This document shows positions 1 to 6,379 of a stretch of DNA of 64,000 bases, one piece after another. The stretch lies in contig PLTZ01000030.1 of the NCBI GenBank assembly GCA_003164715.1, forward strand, positions 1-64,000, given 5' to 3'. Position numbers and translations under genes: made by a program. This DNA comes from Opitutaceae bacterium. GTDB taxonomy: Bacteria > Verrucomicrobiota > Verrucomicrobiia > Opitutales > Opitutaceae. The notes below the pieces were generated by a model. That model did not search any database. It saw nothing but the letters and a program-made list of their open reading frames with translations, and had not been told where the DNA came from. Every line of letters begins with the position of its first letter. The stretch's first letter is position 1.

Positions 1-137
1 AGGCGATCGCCTCCGCAGCAAGGGCACACTCGGGGCGTCTCTTCCGCCTCAAGGTAGAACCGCACCTCAACTTGTTTGCGCTCTACCTGGATGGTACGGT
101 ATCCAGAAAGCGTTAGTTCAGTTATCATCGGGGACAT
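1..137 (-). CDS. ISL3-family transposase, N-terminal fragment cut by window edge
   Basis: Reading the minus strand from the ATG at 135-137 gives 45 codons that run off the window. The peptide contains GYRTIQVE, an acidic stretch, then VCPCCGGDRL. A short beta-rich start followed by a CPxCG zinc-finger is what ISL3-type transposases show at their N-terminus. Only the DNA-binding start is visible, so the catalytic part and the completeness of the element cannot be judged. Its start codon lies in a strong inverted repeat. It points away from the GMC oxidoreductase gene and marks a likely mobile-element boundary. Family assignment is by pattern recall. Confidence 0.55.
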   Translation of the reverse strand, partial: MSPMITELTLSGYRTIQVERKQVEVRFYLEAEETPRVCPCCGGDR

Positions 138-165
138 GGTAGCCCGTTACGGGCGCCATGTCCCC
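130..165. repeat. strong inverted repeat / hairpin at transposase start
   Basis: The left arm GGGGACATGG (130-139) pairs with CCATGTCCCC (156-165), and GCCCG (142-146) pairs with CGGGC (150-154) around a TTA loop. That makes 15 base pairs with one small internal loop. The minus-strand ATG of the transposase fragment lies inside the left arm. It may be the subterminal end of the insertion sequence, a fold that hides the transposase start codon, or a terminator for incoming transcription. It is not followed by a T-run on either strand. Confidence 0.7.
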
Positions 166-173
166 ACTTCCCG

Positions 174-377
174 ATGAAGAGCCATGGATGTGGTTCAGCC
201 GCACTGGGCAATGACTCGGAGGCGCTGTATCAAGGCGCCCGGTCACCGGGATGCTGGAAAGTCCCAAATCCCGACCTTGCGCTGACCCGGGTCAACGCTA
301 TGGTCGCCCGCATTGAGAACCCCGACAGCGGCGCCATTGCTCGGTTGGCCTCCGGCAACGAGGGGAAGATGACCTGA
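174..377 (+). CDS. doubtful small ORF, 67 aa
   Basis: An ATG-started frame of 67 codons ends 10 bp before the GMC oxidoreductase. The product matches no family I recognise, has no membrane segment and no clear motif. The DNA contains short hairpins, including CCCGG-TCA-CCGGG at 238-250 and GGCGC/GCGCC at 221-239. It could therefore be leader or decayed element sequence rather than a gene. Confidence 0.15.
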   Translation: MKSHGCGSAALGNDSEALYQGARSPGCWKVPNPDLALTRVNAMVARIENPDSGAIARLASGNEGKMT

Positions 378-386
378 GATGCCCTG

Positions 387-2069
387 ATGTCCTGCAATTC
401 CCACGTCGCCTTTGATTGGGATTACGCCATTATCGGCTCAGGTTTCGGCGGCAGCGTGTGCGGGCTGCGGCTGGTCGAGAAGGGTTACCGCGTGGTGATG
501 CTGGAGAAGGGCAGGCGTTTCCGCAGCGAGGATTTCCCACGTTCGAACTGGAATCTGCCCAGGTGGCTTTGGATGCCGGCGGTCGGCTGCCGCGGCATCT
601 TCAAGATGACGTTTCTGAGGCACGTGACGGTGCTCTCCGGCGTGGGGGTGGGAGGTGGATCGCTCGTGTACGCGAACACGCTGCCAACACCGAAGGACGA
701 GTTTTTTGCGCTGTCATCCTGGGGCCACCTGGCTGACTGGAAGCGCGAACTCGACCCCCACTACGCAACCGCGTTGCGCATGCTCGGGGCCGTGCCGAAC
801 CCGGTCGACACGTATTCCGACCAGGTATTGCGCGACATCGCCGGGGACCTCGGCCGGCCGGACAAGATCGTCCCTACGCGCGTGGCCGTCTATTTTGGCG
901 AGCCGGAGAAGACCGTGCCCGACCCTTACCTCGGGGGCGAAGGGCCCGACCGCACCGGCTGCATCCAATGCGGGGCGTGCATGACCGGCTGTCGTCACAA
1001 CGCCAAGAACACGCTCGACAAGAACTACCTCTGGCTGGCCGAGAAGCGCGGACTGAGGATCGAGGCCGACACCGAGGTCACCTTTGTGCGGGAGCTCGCA
1101 GGAGGCGGCTATCGGCTGGACGCCATCACCCACACGGGTTGGTTTGGCAGGCGCCGGAGATCGTTCGCCGCCCGCAACGTAATCCTTGCCGGCGGCGTGC
1201 TCGGTACGGTGCCGCTCCTGCTGAAGCTGAAGGCATGTCCAGCGGGCCTACCCCGGTTGTCGGACCGTGTCGGCAGCTTCGTCCGCACCAACTCGGAGGC
1301 GCTCATGTGTGTGACCACGCGCGCCGACCGCGACCTGAGCAAGGGCATAGCCATCACAAGCCTCCTGCAGACTGACGAGCACTCGCACCTCGAGCCCGTG
1401 CGGTATGGGAAGGGCTCGGGGTTCTTCCGGCTCCTGGTCTCGCCTCACGTGGCCGGGCCGAACGCTCCCCTGCGCCTGATCCGCGCGCTGGCCGCAATCG
1501 CTGGCCATCCCGTCAATTTCCTGCGCGCCAGCTTCGTCGACGACTGGGCGAAGCGGACCATGATTCTGCTCTACATGCGGACCCTCGACGGGCATCTCCG
1601 CATGCGCCTGGGCGCGCTCGGCCTCACCACGGCGCTCGAGGAGGGTCCACGGCCGTGCGCTGCGATGCCCGAGGCTACCGAACTGGCGCGACGTGTGGAG
1701 CGCAAGATCGACGGCTATGCCGGCAGCCTGTTGAGCGAGACGATCATGGGCACGCCGACTACGGCCCATGTCCTCGGCGGAGCGTGCATGGGCGCGACGC
1801 CGGAGCAGGGCGTGATCGACGACCGGCACCGTGTCTTCGGCTATGAAGGGCTCTATGTCATTGACGGCTCGGCCGTCTCGGCGAACCCGGGCGTGAATCC
1901 TTCCCTGACCATCGCGGCGCTCGCGGAGCGGGCCATGTCGTTCGTGCCATCCGCGAGCTCCGTCAAGGCTCGGACGGATGCGCCGGCCAATCGCATTGCC
2001 GTAGCGCCCGGCACGCCGAACAACTCCGTGGACGGCCAGATGCCACCCTGCAGCGGGAGCCGAGCATGA
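387..2069 (+). CDS. GMC-family FAD oxidoreductase, cholesterol-oxidase-like
   Basis: A 560-aa flavoprotein. The FAD-binding start IIGSGFGGSV lies near residue 15, followed by GVGVGGGSLVYAN near residue 89 and the C-terminal GMC signature HVLGGACMG...YVIDGSAV...NPSLTIAALAERA around residues 460-515. Cysteines at 192, 195, 198 and 202 form CIQCGACMTGC, preceded by GGEGPDRTG. Mycobacterial-type cholesterol oxidases of this subfamily carry the same motif. It likely oxidises an alcohol (sterol or other hydrophobic alcohol) to a ketone or aldehyde. Its stop overlaps the next start as ATGA, so the alcohol oxidation is probably coupled to the aldehyde dehydrogenase. Lower GC than the rest of the window suggests transfer. 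The substrate is unknown. Confidence 0.85.
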   Translation: MSCNSHVAFDWDYAIIGSGFGGSVCGLRLVEKGYRVVMLEKGRRFRSEDFPRSNWNLPRWLWMPAVGCRGIFKMTFLRHVTVLSGVGVGGGSLVYANTLPTPKDEFFALSSWGHLADWKRELDPHYATALRMLGAVPNPVDTYSDQVLRDIAGDLGRPDKIVPTRVAVYFGEPEKTVPDPYLGGEGPDRTGCIQCGACMTGCRHNAKNTLDKNYLWLAEKRGLRIEADTEVTFVRELAGGGYRLDAITHTGWFGRRRRSFAARNVILAGGVLGTVPLLLKLKACPAGLPRLSDRVGSFVRTNSEALMCVTTRADRDLSKGIAITSLLQTDEHSHLEPVRYGKGSGFFRLLVSPHVAGPNAPLRLIRALAAIAGHPVNFLRASFVDDWAKRTMILLYMRTLDGHLRMRLGALGLTTALEEGPRPCAAMPEATELARRVERKIDGYAGSLLSETIMGTPTTAHVLGGACMGATPEQGVIDDRHRVFGYEGLYVIDGSAVSANPGVNPSLTIAALAERAMSFVPSASSVKARTDAPANRIAVAPGTPNNSVDGQMPPCSGSRA

Positions 2070-3493
2070 ACGCCGAGAACCCAGACAACACCGAGCTGCG
2101 CAAGGCCTTTGATCACCAACGCCGGCAATTTGGAATACAGCCCCCTCCGCCCTATGATCTGCGCAAGGACCGCCTGAACCGCCTTCTGGTGTTGACGGAG
2201 AACCATGCCGATGAGGTGTCGGCGGCGATCAGCGCCGATTTCGGCCATCGTTGCGCGCAGGAAACCCAGTTGGCGGAGATACTGCTGATCGCCGGATCGA
2301 TCAAGCACGCCCGCCGTTCCCTGCGCAAATGGATGAGGACGCGGCGTGCGCGCACGGCCCTTCATTTTCTGCCCGGGTCTAGTCGTATCATCCGCCAGCC
2401 GCTCGGCGTCGTGGGGGTCGTCGCACCGTGGAATTATCCCTACCAGCTGACCATGGGGCCGACGGTATCAGCAATAGCGGCCGGCAACCGGGTCATGATC
2501 AAGCCCAGCGAGTTGACGCCGCGATTCTCGGCGCTGTTGAAATCATTGGTCGCGCGCTATTATTCCGCCGATGAGATCACCGTTGTCACCGGCGGTGCCG
2601 ATGTCGGCGAGGCATTCTGCCAGTTGCCGTTTGATCACCTGGTGTTTACCGGTTCGACCGCGGTCGGCCGTTCCGTGGCGCAAAGTGCGGCACGTAACCT
2701 GACGCCCGTGACACTGGAATTGGGCGGCAAGTCCCCGGCTATCATCGATGCGGACTGCGCCGTTGAGGTGATTGCTCCGCGTCTCGCGATGGGCAAGTTA
2801 TGGAACGCCGGCCAAACCTGCATTGCGCCGGATTACGTGCTGGTGCACGAAAGCAGGCAGTCGGACCTGGTCGATGCCCTGCGAAGGGCGGTGAGGAGGC
2901 TGTTCCCGACCCTTGGCCGCAATCCAGATTACACCAGTGTCGTCGATCAGCGCCATTTCGACCGCCTGAGCGAGATTATTAGCGACGCGACCGAAAAGGG
3001 CGCGCGGGTCGAAAGACTCACCAACGACGCCGAGGATGCACCCGACGGCCAGCTCAGGATGGCACCGATCTTATTGTTGAACGTGCGCGACGACATGCGT
3101 GTCATGCGGGAAGAGATTTTCGGGCCGATCTTGCCGATACTGAGTTATCAGAACCTGGACGAGGCGATCCATTTCGTTAACAGTCGCGACCGTCCCTTGG
3201 CCCTGTATTGGTTTGGCCATAACCCGCGAAACCGTGATCGCGTTCTGCACGAGACCATCTCCGGGGGCGTGACCATCAACGATTGCATCTGGCATTTCGC
3301 CCAGGAGGATCTGCCGTTCGGCGGCGTGGGCGCCAGTGGCAGTGGCGTCTGCCACGGCGAATGGGGCTTCCGTGCGCTGAGCAAGGAAAAGCCGGTATTC
3401 ACGCAACGACGCTTGAGTGCGCTGCCGATGCTTTATCCTCCGTATGGGAGAGTGTTCAGTCTGATGCTGAAGGTGCTGCGAAGACTGATGTGA
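2066..3493 (+). CDS. coniferyl-aldehyde-type aldehyde dehydrogenase
   Basis: A 475-aa NAD(P)-dependent aldehyde dehydrogenase. It has VVAPWNYPY (Rossmann entry, near residue 119), FTGSTAVGR, the catalytic-glutamate motif LELGGKSP and the catalytic-cysteine motif GQTCIAPDY. The C-terminus EDLPFGGVGASGSGVCHGEWGFRALS is typical of class 3-like and coniferyl aldehyde dehydrogenases. A hydrophobic tail (LPMLYPPYGRVFSLMLKVL) could bind membrane. It would oxidise an aldehyde to an acid. The 4-bp overlap with the GMC oxidoreductase indicates translational coupling and a two-step alcohol-to-acid route. Codon and base composition match its partner and differ from genes after 4.2 kb. Confidence 0.88.
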   Translation: MNAENPDNTELRKAFDHQRRQFGIQPPPPYDLRKDRLNRLLVLTENHADEVSAAISADFGHRCAQETQLAEILLIAGSIKHARRSLRKWMRTRRARTALHFLPGSSRIIRQPLGVVGVVAPWNYPYQLTMGPTVSAIAAGNRVMIKPSELTPRFSALLKSLVARYYSADEITVVTGGADVGEAFCQLPFDHLVFTGSTAVGRSVAQSAARNLTPVTLELGGKSPAIIDADCAVEVIAPRLAMGKLWNAGQTCIAPDYVLVHESRQSDLVDALRRAVRRLFPTLGRNPDYTSVVDQRHFDRLSEIISDATEKGARVERLTNDAEDAPDGQLRMAPILLLNVRDDMRVMREEIFGPILPILSYQNLDEAIHFVNSRDRPLALYWFGHNPRNRDRVLHETISGGVTINDCIWHFAQEDLPFGGVGASGSGVCHGEWGFRALSKEKPVFTQRRLSALPMLYPPYGRVFSLMLKVLRRLM

Positions 3494-3514
3494 GAGTATC
3501 GGGCCCGTGAGTTA

Positions 3515-3826
3515 GTGGGAAAAGGTCCCGCTCATCTCATGGGAGGAGAACCCGCGAACGCGGGTCGGAATACTACAGCCGTCCGGACGGAAGCGTCCGG
3601 CTATTTGCCTTTATTAGAGCCGCGCAACAATTCGCCCGCACCTTTGATCTGGAGTCAGTTCTATTGCGCGGCGGGAACGGGGCCTCATCACAAAGGCACC
3701 TGCGAGGGTATGGTGGAATTGCGGCCACACCTGAACGCGGTGGAGCCGTCCGTGAGGCCATGCCCCAGAGCTGAGAAAGTCGGCATGAGGCTGGATATTC
3801 CTCTTCATACCTGACTTCAAGACGCG
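3515..3826 (+). ncRNA. unassigned structured region, possibly an intron-like RNA remnant
   Basis: No convincing protein is seen here, but complementary segments nest as in a folded RNA. TGCCTTT (3606-3612) pairs with AAAGGCA (3692-3698). Inside it, GCCGCGCAA (3619-3627) pairs perfectly with TTGCGCGGC (3664-3672). Two simple hairpins precede: ACCCGC-GAAC-GCGGGT (3550-3565) and CCGGACG-GAAG-CGTCCGG (3583-3600). The stretch starts GTGGGA, and its overall look recalls domain I of bacterial group II introns. No reverse transcriptase or domain V was found nearby, so it would be a 5' remnant. Strand is chosen only because the flanking genes are on plus. Confidence 0.3.
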
Positions 3827-4054
3827 GTGTTGGACACAGTTCTAGTCGGGAGTGGCACCAGACTGGGCACCCTATCGGGACAGCGAGTGGGCGATGGCCT
3901 TGCTCGGCTACTCCCCACCAGCCGCAGCGCGTTCCGGCAGTTCGTCCACATCAACCAGGTCCCCTTCATTTGCGTGGGCAGGAAGGAGATCATTTTCAGC
4001 GAGCAGCAGGTGAGGGTTTGGTTAGCCCACCGCAGTTCGACGGGCGAGGCCTGA
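3827..4054 (+). CDS. excisionase-like helix-turn-helix protein, possibly a remnant
   Basis: A 75-codon frame from a GTG; an in-frame GTG at 3889 would give a 55-aa product. The C-terminal part, RLLPTSRSAFRQFV followed by VPFICVGRKEIIFSEQQVRVWL, fits the MerR/excisionase-type winged helix-turn-helix (HTH_17): helix, recognition helix, a 'P-x-x-x-VGRK' wing and a closing 'W-L' helix. Such proteins control excision or plasmid and prophage genes. The first 20 codons overlap the structured stretch upstream and may not be coding. It lies at the right end of the low-GC region, consistent with an element remnant. Confidence 0.4.
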   Translation: MLDTVLVGSGTRLGTLSGQRVGDGLARLLPTSRSAFRQFVHINQVPFICVGRKEIIFSEQQVRVWLAHRSSTGEA

Positions 4055-4263
4055 TCGGGACTCTCAGGGCCACCGCCATAGCGACATCGGACCTTTCAAA
4101 CTGGCAGTTTTGTTCCCTTTCCGTTCCCTGCGTTACGGCTCCCTATGAGAATGACGCCCCTTGAGGGCGCCAGCGGACCTCGCCGCGTTTGCGGTGCGGA
4201 TTGCGAGCCGGCTTTCGTGTTGGCGCGGATCGCCTCCAGCCCATTGAATGGGCGTTCCCGCCC
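4055..4263. other. junction between acquired region and resident chromosome
   Basis: About 210 bp without a gene I can support. The composition changes here from moderate GC to the very GC-rich style of the remaining window. I see no clear direct repeat, tRNA end or terminator that would mark an attachment site. Upstream frames continuous with the transporter could extend it to a TTG at 4189. Confidence 0.4.
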
Positions 4264-5187
4264 GTGCTCCCCTCCTTCCTTTCGTCCTTCTTCTTTGCGT
4301 TCAACGCGACGTGCGCCAGCCACAGCATCCGTCTGCTCGGCACGCTGCGTGCGAACCTGAGCCGGCTTATCATCGGGACCGTGGTCCTCGGGCTGTTCGC
4401 GCATACGCTCGGGGGCGGTTTTGGCAGCGCAGGAACGGCATGGTTCTTCCTGAGCGGGGTCATCGGGCTTGGGCTCGGGGACCTCGGGACCTACGGCGCC
4501 CTGCCGCTTCTCGGATCCCGGATCACCATCCTCGTGGTCCAGTGCCTCGCGGCACCGCTCGCTGCTCTCGGCGAATGGTGGTGGCTGGGGACCCGCCTCT
4601 CGGTCGCCCAGGTGCTCTGCGGCACGGCCATCCTCCTCGGCGTGGCCGTTGCCATCATGCCGAGCCGCTCCAGCCCGCCGAGGGTGAGGGTGAGGCCCGT
4701 CGGATTTCTCTACGGCTTCATCGGAGCCTGCGGCCAGGGCCTCGGCGCCGCCCTTCTGACCCGCAAGGCCGTGACGGTCGCCGCGGCGGCGGGCGAGTCG
4801 GTCTCGAACGTGACCTTCAGCCTCACGTCGGCGTACGAGCGACTCCTGGCCGGCCTGGCCTTCACCCTCCTCTGGTTCTGGGTGCTCAGGCTCCTGCGCA
4901 GGCTTCCCTCGTCGCGGCCCGAGGCGCCGGCCGATGCGCGCACCCCCTGGCTCTGGACGCTCGCGAACGGGCTCGCCGGGCCCGTCGCCGGAGTCGGCTG
5001 CTACCAATGGGCCCTCGCAACGACGCCGAGCGGCGTCGTGCTTCCCATCGTGGCCACGGCGCCACTCCTCTCGATCCCGATTGCGTTCTGGCTGGAGGGC
5101 GACCGTCCCTCCCGCCGTTCGATCGTCGGCGGCGTCATCGCCGTCGCCGGCTGCGTGGCCCTGACGCTGGCCACGCACCGGCGCTAG
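4264..5187 (+). CDS. EamA/DMT-family transporter
   Basis: An inner-membrane protein of about 307 aa with roughly ten hydrophobic segments in two EamA-type halves. The first half includes FFFAFNATCASHSIRLLG and GDLGTYGALPLLGS; the second ends GVVLPIVATAPLLSIPIAFWLEGDR and GGVIAVAGCVALTLA, a standard EamA ending. The family exports metabolites or drugs. I chose the GTG at 4264 because it puts the first membrane helix at the N-terminus; a TTG at 4189 would add 25 residues with no family resemblance. It directly abuts the acquired region, so its promoter may have been altered. The substrate is unknown. Confidence 0.75.
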   Translation: MLPSFLSSFFFAFNATCASHSIRLLGTLRANLSRLIIGTVVLGLFAHTLGGGFGSAGTAWFFLSGVIGLGLGDLGTYGALPLLGSRITILVVQCLAAPLAALGEWWWLGTRLSVAQVLCGTAILLGVAVAIMPSRSSPPRVRVRPVGFLYGFIGACGQGLGAALLTRKAVTVAAAAGESVSNVTFSLTSAYERLLAGLAFTLLWFWVLRLLRRLPSSRPEAPADARTPWLWTLANGLAGPVAGVGCYQWALATTPSGVVLPIVATAPLLSIPIAFWLEGDRPSRRSIVGGVIAVAGCVALTLATHRR

Positions 5188-5269
5188 ATTCGGACCGCGG
5201 CTGCCCTCCCCGCTGATTTCGCAAGAAACGAGCAGCCGTGACGCGGCAAAAACACTATGATCGGCGGGT

Positions 5270-5932
5270 ATGAGAGCGCCGGTATGGATCGCCGCGTCGG
5301 TGGGTTTCGTTCTGGCGGCGGTACCCGCCCCTGCTTCCTCGGGCAGCGCCGAGCAAATCCTCCTGTACCCGCTGGCCCGCCTGTTCGGCGAACCCCCGGA
5401 GTCGGAACTGGCCCTTTGCCGCTCGGCCCTCGGCAGGCTCGAGGCCCGGCTCGACACGAGCCGCGTCCTCGTGGAGCCGGTCATGTTCGCACCGGGCCAT
5501 GAGCGGCAGTGGCGAAGCGACTGGGCGCAGACATTGGCCCTGAAGGCCGGGGCGCGCTCCCATGGTCAATTCACCGTCGCAGCCGCTCCCCCGGAGGTCG
5601 CCTTCCCCGCCAAGATGTACCACAACCAGCTGGGGTACCTGTGGGACCGCGCCCGGGACTACAAGCGCTCGCTCAGGGAGGTCCCGCCCGGCATCGATTA
5701 CCTCTGTTTTGTCGAGATCTTCACCGGGCCCGACGGCAACGTGGCCGCGATCCAGGTCTACCTCTTCGAGCGGGGCGGCCAGCTCGCCTTCGCCCGCCTC
5801 TTCAACTCCGCACACTTCGGGCCCCGCCTTTCGCTGAGCGGCGACGCGGCCCTTCTGTTCGTGGTCAATTCCCTGTTCGACACCCTGGTCCTGCCTCCCG
5901 AGCGGGTCTTCCCTCCGTACGGGATCGGCTGA
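5270..5932 (+). CDS. secreted protein of unknown function
   Basis: A 220-aa product. An N-terminal signal peptide (MRAPVWIAASVGFVLAAVPAPASSG) suggests export. The mature part has a predicted mixed fold with no membrane helix. Notable stretches are YHNQLGYLWDRARDYKR, GIDYLCFVEIFTGPDGNVAAIQVYLF and ARLFNSAHFGPRLSLSGDAALLF near the C-terminus. I do not recognise the family. It is followed after 12 bp by a small membrane protein on the same strand, and the two may be co-transcribed. Confidence 0.7.
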   Translation: MRAPVWIAASVGFVLAAVPAPASSGSAEQILLYPLARLFGEPPESELALCRSALGRLEARLDTSRVLVEPVMFAPGHERQWRSDWAQTLALKAGARSHGQFTVAAAPPEVAFPAKMYHNQLGYLWDRARDYKRSLREVPPGIDYLCFVEIFTGPDGNVAAIQVYLFERGGQLAFARLFNSAHFGPRLSLSGDAALLFVVNSLFDTLVLPPERVFPPYGIG

Positions 5933-5944
5933 CACCCCCACTGC

Positions 5945-6304
5945 ATGAACGCGACAAACCGCACCGCAACCGGATGCCGCTGGACCGCCCGGATACTCAG
6001 CGCGCTGCTGATCGCCGCCCTCGTGTCCATAGCCATCGGAGAAGGGATGCCAAACCCGCTCACCCAGCCCCCGATGGTCCAGCTCGGCTTCGCAGGCGTC
6101 GCCCTAATCGTGCTGGGTTTCCTGGCCGCATGGCGCTGGGAGCTCGCCGGGGGGATCGCGTCGCTTGTCGGCGTCTGCATGGTCTTCGGGCCGAACCTGG
6201 TGGACGGGAAGATGACCTGGTTCATCGCGGCACTCGTCGCGCCCGGCGTGCTCTACATGACGAGCCACCTGCTCAGATGCGGGCGGCCAGGGTTCCTAGG
6301 GTAG
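5945..6304 (+). CDS. small four-helix membrane protein, unknown function
   Basis: A 119-aa protein with about four hydrophobic helices (residues 15-33, 45-62, 66-82 and 90-110). It has GWRWELAGG-like loops (AAWRWELAGGIASLVG) and no catalytic motif that I can name. Proteins of this size and pattern are commonly annotated as uncharacterised DUF membrane proteins. The gene follows the secreted unknown protein by 12 bp and precedes the TMTC-like gene by 75 bp. Confidence 0.6.
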   Translation: MNATNRTATGCRWTARILSALLIAALVSIAIGEGMPNPLTQPPMVQLGFAGVALIVLGFLAAWRWELAGGIASLVGVCMVFGPNLVDGKMTWFIAALVAPGVLYMTSHLLRCGRPGFLG

Positions 6305-6379
6305 CCGCACCCTTTCGCAGGCGCCGCCCCACGGGATGCGAGGCCTTACCCCGGGGCTTCATCCCAAGGCCGGCTCGGT

